This document shows positions 36,335 through 44,878 of a stretch of DNA of 64,000 bases, piece after piece. Position numbers and translations under genes: made by a program. The first letter of the stretch is position 1; each line of letters begins with the position of its first letter. Origin of the DNA: Sphaerisporangium perillae (lineage in GTDB: Bacteria > Actinomycetota > Actinomycetes > Streptosporangiales > Streptosporangiaceae); the NCBI RefSeq assembly GCF_023276435.1, contig NZ_JALLPO010000002.1, positions 1 through 64,000 on the forward strand, read 5' to 3'. Below the pieces are notes generated by a model. It made no database searches and was not told the DNA's origin. It saw nothing but the letters and a program-made list of their open reading frames with translations.

Positions 36335-36385
36335 GCCATACTCATGTACGTGATAATAAGCCATTATCACGTACATGAGTATGGC
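36335..36385. repeat. perfect 23-bp inverted repeat, candidate recombination site
   Basis: Arms 36335-36357 and 36363-36385 are perfect reverse complements (GCCATACTCATGTACGTGAT... and its mirror ...ATCACGTACATGAGTATGGC) with a 5-bp centre AAGCC. The arms are AT-rich in GC-rich surroundings. A truncated methyltransferase reading ends exactly at its outer side. Position beside the tyrosine recombinase suggests a crossover or element-end site; a hairpin terminator is unlikely because no gene converges on it. Confidence 0.7.
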
Positions 36386-36495
36386 CGGGTAGACGCGGCG
36401 TCGATGACGAAGGTGTCCCAGTCCTGCCCGATCAGCACGATGCGCCCGCCGGGGGCGAGCATGCGCTGTGCCTCGCCGGCCACGCGAGTGGGTCG
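36386..36495 (-). pseudogene. SAM-dependent methyltransferase fragment
   Basis: The reading RVAGEAQRMLAPGGRIVLIGQDWDTFVIDAA is the post-II to post-III region of a class I methyltransferase (VLAPGGR...). Upstream SAM-binding motif I is absent, and the frame is cut where the inverted repeat begins at 36385. Fragment only. Confidence 0.6.
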
Positions 36496-36520
36496 TCCAG
36501 GACGTGGTTCACTTCTCCGC

Positions 36521-36925
36521 CTACCTGAGCCCACCGAGACGGAGGGCGTCCCTGATCTCGCTGAGTTTCGCGGTCGTTGCTGGGTTCCACTCCTTCGCCT
36601 GCTCCCCGAGGCGGAGGGCATCCTCGATCTCGCTTAGTTTCGCGGAGGACAGGACGCCCGCTTGCTCGATCAGGTCGTCCCGGGACACCGTGGTCAGCCA
36701 CGTGCAAGGAGTCATGCCTGGACGAGGGAACGCTATCCGCAGCACGCCTTCAAAGGGCAGTCCTTCCCCGGCTCCTACTGCCACTTCGACGCCCAGACCG
36801 CTGAGGTCGACGCCCGCCGGAGCGACGACCTGCATCGCCCGGATCCCGGACGCGTCGTCTCCCGACAGCAGGACGACCGGCCGCCGCTCGTCGAACGCGA
36901 CCCACCAGACTTCGCCACGTTGCAC
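36521..36925 (-). CDS. MazF/PemK-like toxin with C-terminal repeat
   Basis: A 134-residue protein. The core VQRGEVWWVAFDERRPVVLLSGDDASG, then FEGVLRIAFP and TPCTWLTTVSRDDLIEQAGVLSSAKLSEIEDALRLG is the MazF/PemK endoribonuclease pattern (RGEVWW, RPVVLLS, TxLTTVSxxDL). The last 40 residues repeat a unit: AKLSEIEDALRLG and, after EQAKEWNPATT, AKLSEIRDALRLG, so the C-terminal helix is duplicated. GTG at 36925 follows AGGAGG by five bases. MazF toxins normally pair with a small antitoxin upstream; 36926-37060 shows no convincing antitoxin, so it appears orphaned. Confidence 0.75.
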   Translation of the reverse strand: MQRGEVWWVAFDERRPVVLLSGDDASGIRAMQVVAPAGVDLSGLGVEVAVGAGEGLPFEGVLRIAFPRPGMTPCTWLTTVSRDDLIEQAGVLSSAKLSEIEDALRLGEQAKEWNPATTAKLSEIRDALRLGGLR

Positions 36926-37367
36926 ATGTCCTCCTGACACTGGGTGGCAGACCCGGACGGCGGTCAGGGCATGCCTCTCCGGTAGACACCGCCGCGCGTC
37001 GGCGATGCGGACGCCTGGGCCATCAACCGCGAAGTAAGGCAGACACTCCAACGCACACAATAGCCGCTACGACTGCACTTCCCCTCAGCGTATGAACGGC
37101 CTCCCTGCCCCGTTCAGGTCAGTCGCGGCCCAGGGGAGACCCCTGAGCGGCGTGCACCGCGACGCCGAACACATCGCCGCCCCGCTGGCCGCCTACGGTT
37201 TGTAGCGCGGGATCCGCAGGCGGCCACGCCACCGCCCGACCCGCTCCCACTGCCGGGCACGGGCCTGTCCCATCAGCTCTCCGGCGCGGGCGGCGTCCCC
37301 GTCAGGTCCAGCCTTCGGTCAGGGCGAAGCTGCACGGTCCCGCACGGGGGCCAGGAATGCCGCATAC
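36926..37367. other. 440-bp stretch without a supportable gene
   Basis: I find no coding frame with recognisable protein sequence, no strong promoter and no clear repeat pair here. A short + strand reading (RDAEHIAAPLAAYG followed by a stop) may be a gene scrap. An antitoxin for the MazF-like gene was looked for and not seen. Confidence 0.4.
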
Positions 37368-37814
37368 TCACCATGGTTCGTCGCGGGCGGCCAGCCCGTG
37401 CTTGGTGACGAGCGCGGCCAACGCGGTGCGCAGCACGGTGATCCGGGCGGCGGCGTCCGTGCCGTAGATCCCGACCGTCACGCTGGTCTCGGTGGCGTGG
37501 AAGGTGGTGCGGCGCTGTTCGGCGGCGCTGCGCACGGCCGCGAGGATCCGGCCGCGCAGCCGCATCGCCTTACGCGGGTCGCCTTCGCGGTCCAGGCCGT
37601 CGATGGTCAGGTAGGCCAGGAACAGAGGATCCGGGGCGGTGTCGGTGCTGCCGGGCTCGGGTTCGGCGTCCAGTGCACGCCGCAGTTCGGCACGCTCGGC
37701 AGGGGTCAGGGGCCGCCGTCCGAGCAGGTCGGGCCATCCGTCGGAGCGGGACGGCACGGTGAAGCCGGGCCCGGCCCGTGCCGCGTGAAGGCCTGGAGTG
37801 GAGTCGTCGCTCAC
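37368..37814 (-). CDS. unknown protein downstream of tnpA
   Basis: A 148-residue protein starting at GTG 37814, nine bases after the inferred tnpA stop, so it is the second gene of a tnpA operon. RRPLTPAERAELRRALDAEPEP is a charged helix and DPLFLAYLTIDGLDREGDPRKAMRLRGRILAAVRSAAEQRRTTFHATETSVTVGIYGTDAAARITVLRTALAALVTKHGL forms an alpha/beta pattern that I cannot assign. A single-base shift in tnpA fuses the two in one apparent 1030-residue frame. Possibly an accessory transposition protein. Confidence 0.6.
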   Translation of the reverse strand: MSDDSTPGLHAARAGPGFTVPSRSDGWPDLLGRRPLTPAERAELRRALDAEPEPGSTDTAPDPLFLAYLTIDGLDREGDPRKAMRLRGRILAAVRSAAEQRRTTFHATETSVTVGIYGTDAAARITVLRTALAALVTKHGLAARDEPW

Positions 37815-37822
37815 CGGGTGCC

Positions 37823-40490
37823 CTATTCCTCCGGCTCGTCCTCGACGGCGTTGGGGTCGCGCAGGTCCCGCAGGCGTCCTTCCTCCAGTTGGGGGGCGGT
37901 GGAAGGGGTAGGAGCCGTGGAAGTTGATGTGCTCGAACAGCAGAGGTGACAGGCGGGCCTTGATCTCGCGGCTGATGCCCAGACCGCCGGCCCCCAGCCG
38001 GGCGACGGCGGCGTCGATATAGAGGCTGTTCCACCAAGTGATCGCATTCAGGCCGAGGCCGAGGGCGCCGAGCTGGTTCTCCATACCGCGTTCATAGGCT
38101 TGGCGGAGCTGCCCGAGGTTGCCGAAGAACACGCGGCGGGCGAGCTGGTGGCGGGACTCTCCGGTGTTGAGCTGGGCGCCGATCATCCGCCGGTAGGACT
38201 CGACGTGGATGATCTGGAGCAGGTGCAGCGTCTTGAAAATCCGGCCGTAGGCGGCGAACGCGTTGCCCAGACCGGTGAGCCGCCCGCCCGCAGTCATCAT
38301 CTTGATCAGGTCATAGGCGCGGACCTTGTTCGTCGACAACGATCCGGCGACCCGGACCATGTCATCCCAGTACTGGACGATCGCAGGGACCGACACCCGC
38401 CGCAGTTGAAGCTCGTTGAACGCGCCCCACCCGTTGGAGCCGCGGTGGTCGCGGGTGATCTCGCCCTTCAGCATGGCGGCGTCGACCCACCACAGCTGGG
38501 TGTCGGTGATGTCGGCATGACGGGGCGCGAACTGGTAGCCGCAGATCGCGAACAGGCCGTAGACGACGTCACTGTAAGAGCCGGTGTCGGTCGTGACGAT
38601 GTCGGGCGGCTCGGTGGCGTCCAGACGGTGGATGGCGTCCAGGATGAACATCGAGTCCCGCATCGTCCCCGGCACCACCAGACCACCGAGCCCCAGGGAA
38701 CGGACGGGGACGACGAACCGCAACCCATCGGTGGAGGCGACCAGGCCGCCGCCCCAGTCCGCGGTGATCTCGATGCCGGCCTGCTTGTCCACCAGGATCG
38801 CTGAGGCCTTCCCGATGCCCTCACCGTGGAAGTAGCCCTTCTCCACCCCGACCAGGCGGCTCTCGCCCAACGCGGCGGTGCCGGGCTTGGCGACCGGCGT
38901 CAGCCCGATGTTGCACGACCGCGCCACCAGCAACGCCGCCAGGCTCAGATCGAGGTCGTCGCGGCGCGCCTGCGACCCGGAGATGTGCGGCATCGCGTCC
39001 AAGAACCCCGTCCGGACGTTGACCTCCAAGATCAGCTCCGGGTAGTCGATCCGGGGCAGCATCCCCGCGACCGCGTCGTGGATCGCGGCGAACCCCTCGG
39101 GGTGCGGGGCCGCCTCCAACCGGGCCAGCGACAGCTTCCCGCCCGAGATCCTGGCCGCGTCGTTGCCCGCCAGACCCTCCCCGACCTGCCGGAACGCGCC
39201 GTCCAGAAGGTCGGCGAGGTCGGCCAGGTGCTCGGCGGGATCCGCCGGGAGGCCGAGCGCGGTCAGCACCGTGTCCCGCTCCCGCACCCACAACCGGGGT
39301 TCGATCAGCTGGACGCGCGGATCGGCCCACTTGTCGGAGCCGACCGCGTACACGTCCCGGCGGCGCAGCGCGTCATGCAGCAGCTCCAGCACGCAGAACA
39401 CGTAGGCAGGCCGGTCGATCGCCGGGGCCTCCAGCTTCGGATCGGCGAACACCAGCCGACGCCACGACCCCGTCACCAGGCCCTCGAACCCCCGGATGTG
39501 CTCGGTGCCCGGCTTGCGGGCCGCGATCACCTTCGTCAGGCCGCGCAGCGCGGAAAGGACCTCGGTGCCGGCCTCGGTCGCGCCCCAGGGGATCACCGCC
39601 GACAGCATGTCGATGAACGGCCTCACCGTCGCGTACCGGTCCACCAGCGACGCCCGCCATTCGGCGTCGCCGTCGTCGTCGCTGCCCGGCGGCGGCAACA
39701 GCTCGCGCACCGACTCCACCGCGGCGGCCAGATCCTCCCTGGACACCACGGTCTCGACTGCGGCCATCATCTCTGCGACCGACGCCGGCCCCTCACCCTC
39801 GGGCCGCTCCGCGAGGACGATCGCCCACGCCGCCGCCATGCGGGACGCCGCCGTCTTCAGCTTCGGGAAGGTTTTCAGCTTCTCCTTGTTGCTCGCCCGG
39901 GTCGCCCCCGACAGAAGCTTCGTCGACATCAGCAGGTCGAACAGCAGCAGCGCGTCATCCACCGACGACCGCTCCAGCTGCCGGGCCGTCGCCACCAGCG
40001 TCGCGACCCGCCGCTCACCCTTCAAATTCTTGATCTTGGGGGCCTTGGCATGCAGCCCGTAGGAGGCCAGCTCCGCCAGCTTCACCGGCGCGACCGCCGA
40101 CAGATCCACCGCACCCGTCCCCAGCCCCAGCACGCAGGAGGTGCGGTCCAGCGCGGCGACCATCCCCTTGCCGGTCAGCTTCACCACCGGGGTACGCATC
40201 CACTCCAGGGTCGAGACCCGCTTGCCCCCCGGCACCTCCAGCGTGCCAATCAGCTCCCGCCGCGTGTGCAACGGCGTCGGCGCCACTACCGCCGCGTTGA
40301 TCTCCTCCAAGGTCGACAACTGCACATCCCGCACCAGCCGCGCCAACGTCGTGATCCCCGGCAGCTGCACCCGCTTCTCGATCAGATGAAGCACCGCCCG
40401 GTCGAACAACTCCCGCCGCGAGTCCCGCGTCGTGGCCACCCGCGAGGCGACGAACCGCACGATCTCCTCTTGGCCTCGGCGAACTCCCGG
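37823..40490 (-). pseudogene. tnpA: Tn3-family transposase, truncated and frameshifted
   Basis: About 870 codons of TnpA. RVQLPGITTLARLVRDV opens the preserved part; then LDRTSCVLGLG, DWGGGLVASTDGLRFVVPVRSLG (first catalytic region), TTDTGSYSDVVYGLFAICGYQFAPRHADI (second), NTGESRHQLARRVFFGNLGQLRQAYERGMENQLGALGLGLNAITWWNSLY and a C-terminal HINFHGSYPF. The first ~120-150 residues are missing where it joins a broken MFS gene at about 40490. Near 37905 a C-run length change shifts the frame; read back, the protein ends EEGRLRDLRDPNAVEDEPEE at 37823. Catalytic core otherwise intact. Confidence 0.9.
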
Positions 40491-41735
40491 AACTGGGGCG
40501 CGCGCTGCGCAGTGCGGTCTCGACGCGGCGATTGCTGGTCATGGTCGCGGTGACGGCGGTCATGGTGAGGAGGAGGCCGGCGGCGGCGTAGAGCGGGGTG
40601 CGCAGGTCGTAGGTGGTGGCCAGCCAGCCGCCGAAGAAGGCGCCGAACGGGGCGGCGCACATGGCGAGCATGCGGGAGGTGGAGGCGACGCGGCCCATCA
40701 GGTGGGCCGGGACGATGGCCTGCCGGAGGGAGGGGCCGAGCACCATCGTGGCGCCCATGCCCGCCCCGCAGACGGCGAGCGCGAGCCCGGCCACGTACGG
40801 GTTCGGGGCGGAGGCGAGCCCCAGAATGGCGAGGCCCTCGATTGTGGCGGTGCAGGTCAGCGCGGTGCCGGCGCCCAGGCGCCGGCCGAGGAAGGAGGCG
40901 ATGCCCGCGCCGAGCAGGCCGCCGGTGGCCTCGGCGGTGAGGAGCAGGCCGAAGCCGAAGGCGCCGACGCCGAGACGTTCGCGGGCGAAGAGGGCCAGGA
41001 CGGTCTCCACGGCGAGAAAGCGACGTTCCCGACCGCCGGACGGAGCGCGAGCCCGAGCAGCAGCCGGTCCTGGAAGACGTAGGAGGCCCCGGCCCGCGCC
41101 TGCCGGAGCAGCGACTCGCGGGCGCTTGCGGCCGGCCGCGGCACGGCGGGCAGCGACCGGACGAGCAGTGCGGACAGCGCGAACGACACCGCGTCGGCGA
41201 GCAGCGGAACCGAACGTCCGAGCGCGAGCAGCGCACTGCCCGCAGGTGGCCCGGCGAAGCCGGACGCTGCGGTCTGGGTGCCGCGCAGGCGAGCGTTGGC
41301 GCGTTCCAGCTGGGCGGGGTCGCGGCCGAGCAGATCCGGCAGGTACGCCGTGGCGGCCGTGTCGAAGAACAGCCCGCCGAGGGCGAGCAGGAACGCGAGG
41401 GCCGCCAGCAGCGGGATGCTCAGCACGTCGAGCGCCGCCGCCGCAGCGGGTATGGCGAGCAGCACCGCACGCGCGGCGTCCGTGACCCACATCGTGCGGC
41501 GGCGGTCCCAGCGGTCCACCAGCGCACCGCCGAGCACTCCGAACAGCAGCCAGGGCAGTGTCCCGGCGGCGGTGACGACGGCCAGCGCCATCGGATCCCG
41601 GGTCAACGTCAATGCCAGCAGCGGCAGCGCGGCATGCGTCACGCCGTCACCGAGCGAGGACACCGTCTGCGCGGTCCACAGTCGCCCGAAGCCAGCTGGC
41701 AGCTTCGCTACATCATTCATCGGATTTGGGGTCAT
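40490..41735 (-). pseudogene. MFS drug-efflux-type transporter, frameshifted
   Basis: A major facilitator of about 400 residues: LWTAQTVSSLGDGVTHAALPLLALTLT, GGALVDRWDRRRTMWVTDAARA (loop 2-3), FFDTAATAYLPDLLGRDPAQLERANARLRGTQTAASGFAGPPAGSAL, then a one-base deletion at about 41024 (NVAF to LAVETVLALFARERLG), and GLLLTAEATGGLLGAGIASFLGRRLG through WLATTYDLRTPLYAAAGLLLTMTAV. The C-terminus is cut near 40490 by the Tn3 sequence. It starts with an ATGA overlap at the end of the ArsR-like regulator gene. The single shift could be a sequencing error. Confidence 0.85.
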
Positions 41736-42271
41736 TTGGCGTCCTCCTCGACCTGCTGGCGCGGAGTCGGCCGGAACAGCGCGAAGATCAGCGACACGTC
41801 TGGAAGCGATGGATCAGACAGTGTCCGGTACTCATCCGCCAGTGCCTGCAGGCGCGCCCCCAGCTCCGTGAACTGCTCCTCGGTGAGTCGCAGATGTGCC
41901 ATTCGTACGTGCCGCTCACCATCCACCGGCGACGCCTCCAGGTCCGCCACCGCATTCCGCAGCAGCACGTCCGGCTGCCCCGGCCCTGGATCCGGCAGCT
42001 CGATCGACCGCGCGGCCATCGCGTAGTACCGCTCGGTGACCCCTCTCACTTTCCGCGTCCGCACCACCTTCACCAGGCCGGCCCGCTCCAGTAGCCGCAC
42101 GTGATAGCTGGAACTCCCCTTCGCAAGGCCCACCCGCTGGGCGATCTGCGTGATCGTCGCCGGCTCGAAGCGGAGCACGGCCATGATCCGGTGACGCGTG
42201 AGATTAGAGACGGCGCGTAGTTGCTCGTCAGTGGTGACGTGAAACGTCTCGGGGAGATCATCGGTAGGCAT
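41732..42271 (-). CDS. ArsR-like winged-helix regulator
   Basis: A 179-residue regulator: LRAVSNLTRHRIMAVLRFEPATITQIAQRVGLAKGSSSYHVRLLERAGLVKVVRTRKVRG is the HTH and wing of the HTH_20/ArsR kind, with a C-terminal helical dimerisation part (HLRLTEEQFTELGARLQALADEYRTL). The ATG at 42271 places the HTH at the expected distance. Its last bases overlap the MFS start (ATGA), so regulator and exporter were one operon, probably a drug-responsive efflux system now broken. Confidence 0.88.
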   Translation of the reverse strand: MPTDDLPETFHVTTDEQLRAVSNLTRHRIMAVLRFEPATITQIAQRVGLAKGSSSYHVRLLERAGLVKVVRTRKVRGVTERYYAMAARSIELPDPGPGQPDVLLRNAVADLEASPVDGERHVRMAHLRLTEEQFTELGARLQALADEYRTLSDPSLPDVSLIFALFRPTPRQQVEEDAK

Positions 42272-42393
42272 GCGGGCAATGGTCAACGATTCTTGACCAT
42301 TGCGCAAGGGGTTTTAGGCCTAGAAATAGGGCGCTGATCTAACGGATCTACCCCCGAGCTGTGCTGACGCCCGGCTGTTCGAGGGCTTGCGCG

Positions 42394-42513
42394 GTGTTCC
42401 GTAGAGGGATCCCCCAACGGAACACCACCCAGGCCGAATCAAGCCCCAGGTCAGGGTGTTCCGTAAGACTGTTCCGGACTTTGTTCCGGTGAAGGGGGGT
42501 CATACGGAACACT
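42394..42513. repeat. res-like repeat region upstream of resolvase
   Basis: TGTTCCG recurs in both orientations: GGTGTTCCGT (42393-42402) with ACGGAACACC (42416-42425), GTGTTCCGTAAGACTGTTCCGGAC (42457-42480) with TGTTCCGGTG, and ACGGAACACTGG near 42504. Three spaced inverted pairs directly before a serine resolvase gene match the layout of a Tn3-type res site with subsites I-III. Confidence 0.65.
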
Positions 42514-42520
42514 GGACGGC

Positions 42521-42941
42521 GTGACCGAGACCGGCCGCGCCGGATACGCCCGCTGTTCCACCGACGAACAAGATGATCATCCAAACCGAGCAGCTCCTCG
42601 CGCTCGGCGTCCCGCAGGACCGGATCTACATCGACTGCGGCTTCTCCGGCACCACCCGCCGCAACCGCAACGGGCTCGACCAGGCCCTCGCCGCGGTCTG
42701 GCCCGGCAGCGTGTTCACCGTGACGAAGTTCGACCGGTTCGCCCGCAACATGGCCGAGGCCAACGAGATCCTCACCGACCTGTCCAACCGGGGCGTCCTG
42801 TTCGGCGTCGGCGCGACCGTCCACGACTGGAACGACCCGTTCGGCCGGCTGTTCCTGCAGACCCTCGCGATGGTCGCGGAGTTCGAGGCCAACATCGGGC
42901 ACCAGCGGACCCGTGAGGGCATGGCCCTGGCGAAATCGTGA
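42521..42941 (+). pseudogene. tnpR: serine resolvase, frameshifted and truncated
   Basis: A GTG start at 42521 gives GRAGYARCSTDEQ, with the catalytic serine in RCST. The frame shifts at about 42572 and continues in the next frame as IIQTEQLLALGVPQDRIYIDCGFSGTTRRNRNGLDQALAAVWPG, FTVTKFDRFARNMAEANEIL, and HQRTREGMALAK. The C-terminal helix-turn-helix is missing: after GMALAK the DNA runs straight into the 3' side of a tnpA relic on the other strand. A deletion has joined the resolvase and tnpA tail to tail. Res-like repeats lie upstream. Confidence 0.88.
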
Positions 42942-42942
42942 C

Positions 42943-44424
42943 GACATCGTAGGCGCGGACGGTGCCGGTGTAGATCGAGGAGACGACCCGGAGGATGTCC
43001 TCCCAGTTCTTCCGGATCTTCCGCAGGTCGATCTTGCCTCGGGCGAAGGTGTTCAAGGGCCCGTAGTCGGCGTCCGCCTTGATCCTCCAGCCCTTCTGAT
43101 CGGGCAGGTCCGCCAGGGCGGGCCGGTAGGAGATCCCGAGCAGCTCCAGGAGCCCGAAGACGACATCGCTGTAGGAGCCGGTGTCCGACACGACAATCTC
43201 CGGGAGGTCGCCGCCGTCCAGGCCGAAGATGACGTCGACCATGTGCAGGGAGTCCCGGATCGTCCCGGACACGACCTTCGCGCCGCGACCCATGCCGCGG
43301 TCGTTCATCGCGTTCAGCCACGTCATTCCGCGCTTGGAGCCGAAGTACTTGCGGTTGGGGCGGGCGAACGCGGCCGGGACCAAGACGACGAACCGCATCC
43401 CGTCGACCGCGGCGACCAGGCCGCCACCCCACGCCTGCGCCAGCGCCAGATTCGCCTGCATCGCGACCAGCGGCACGTTCGCCAAGCTCAACGTCTCGGG
43501 CCGGAAGTAGTTCTGGTAGACGTGCGACAACCGCGACCGCTCCAGCGACTTGCCCTCCAGGAACCGGACCGTGGCCAGCAACGTCGCCAACCGGCGGCCA
43601 ACTGGATGCCGTTTCAGCGCCGAGGCGTCCGCACGCATCCCGTACTTGGCCAGCTCGCCCAGCCGGCGCGGCGGGATCACGGCCTCCGCGCCCAGATCGG
43701 CGAGCTCCAGGCCGAGGATCTCCGACACCTGGTCCAGGGCCTTGATGATGGTCGGGCCGGACGCCCGCGGCGCCACACCCTTGCGCCATCGCTCCAGGTC
43801 CGACACCCGCGACCCCGGCGGCACCTCCAGCAGCTGGTCCAGGACGTACCGCTGGCCGATCGTCAGCAGCCCCTCCAGCACGCCCCACAACCGCTTCGTC
43901 GTGTCGTCGCGGACCCTGGCGACCAGTCGGGCCAGCGTCGTCACGCCCGGCAGGAGCACCTTCCGCTCCCGCAGCCACCCCACCCCGTCGGTGAAGATCG
44001 CCTTCGGCCCGTCGCCCGACGTCCACGACCGGGCCGCCACCCACGCCTCGAACTCCGGCTCGACCGAGCCGAAGTCCTTCCACTGATAGACCCGCCGGAT
44101 CTCCCACTGGTGATCGAACTGCGTCTTCTGCCGCTCGGTGTACCGCTTCACCTGCGACGGATCCTCAACCCCCAGCTGTTCAGCCACGAACCCCAGCGCC
44201 GCCCCCGGCACATCCAGGGGATCCTCCAGGAACGTCCCGAGCCACCGCACGGTCACCAACTGGAGGGCGAACCCGAGTTTCATGTGCTGGCCGCGGCGCT
44301 GGACGACCAGCGCCCGATCCTCGTCATCGAGGAAGAACACCCGCTCCAGGTCGGCCTGCGACGGCGGCCCCGCGAACCGCCCGTACGCAGCCGCCTCATC
44401 ATCAGTCAGAAACTCCACCGGCAT
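42943..44424 (-). pseudogene. tnpA: Tn3-family transposase with internal deletion
   Basis: The proper N-terminus is present: MPVEFLTDDEAAAYGRFAG (DUF4158-type domain), LGFALQLVTVRWLGTFLEDP, and VLLPGVTTLARLVARVRDD. After residue ~300 (FLEGKSLERSR) the reading jumps to HVYQNYFRPETLSLANVPLVAMQANLALAQAWGGGLVAAVDGMRFV, omitting some 330 residues, and continues through SDTGSYSDVVFGLLELLGISYRP to VRAYDVVT at the junction with the resolvase. The last ~200 residues, with the catalytic glutamate, are lost. The start at 44424 matches the family. Confidence 0.9.
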
Positions 44425-44507
44425 ACGCCGCAAAGTAGGACCGACTCACCAGCAGACAACCCAGAGCGATCAAAGCGTTACAGATCATCACCGGTCGCCG
44501 TCCTCGC

Positions 44508-44590
44508 CCGCATCGGAACGGCCAGTGGCGTTAGTGCGAGCCCCGACGGCTCCTTAACGCCACTGGCCGTTCGGTTGCTGCTCAAGCCCC
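44508..44590. repeat. site A: inverted-repeat site shared with 59725-59808
   Basis: GAACGGCCAGTGGCGTTA (44516-44533) and its exact reverse complement (44555-44572) enclose 21 bases that contain a smaller repeat, GAGCC-CCGAC-GGCTC. The whole ~83 bp, read on the - strand, is homologous to 59725-59808, starting GGGGCTTGAGCAGCAACCG in both. Both readings encode GLEQQP, two or three variable residues, then WR-stop. It lies between a tnpA start and a tyrosine-recombinase remnant. Confidence 0.65.
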
Positions 44591-44745
44591 GACTCATAAG
44601 GCAGCCGCCACAAGGCCCGTTCGCGCAGCGCCGTGGCGTAGGCCCTGGCGGTGTTGGGATTGGACACCCCGGCCAGGAAGCCCCCGATCGCGTCCTTGAG
44701 CGCCGGCGCCTGCCGCACGCCCCCGATCCCGTGAATCACTCCCAT
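44554..44745 (-). pseudogene. tyrosine recombinase remnant
   Basis: Sixty-three codons: AIGGFLAGVSNPNTARAYATA is the N-terminal domain and RERALWRLPYE the start of the catalytic domain of the same family as the recombinases at 5617-6687 and 35301-36242. About 100 residues between them and all after YE are deleted. The tail SGLEQQPNGQWR comes from site A. Confidence 0.75.
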
Positions 44746-44878
44746 GACCGCCTCCGCGTTCTATCGCAGATGACCATGGAGGCTGGCCCCCGTTAAGGGA
44801 AGGTGTTTCCCCAGGACGGCACCGACACTATCGCCGGGTGGGGGAGGGCGGCCTTGGGGAAGGTGGTTGGTCAGTGCT

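Noticed and set aside
44516-44572. Site A as a simple transcription terminator
   Set aside because: No T-run, the loop is 21 bases and the surrounding ~84 bp is homologous to another Tn3 locus, so I list it as a repeat; a terminator role is not excluded.
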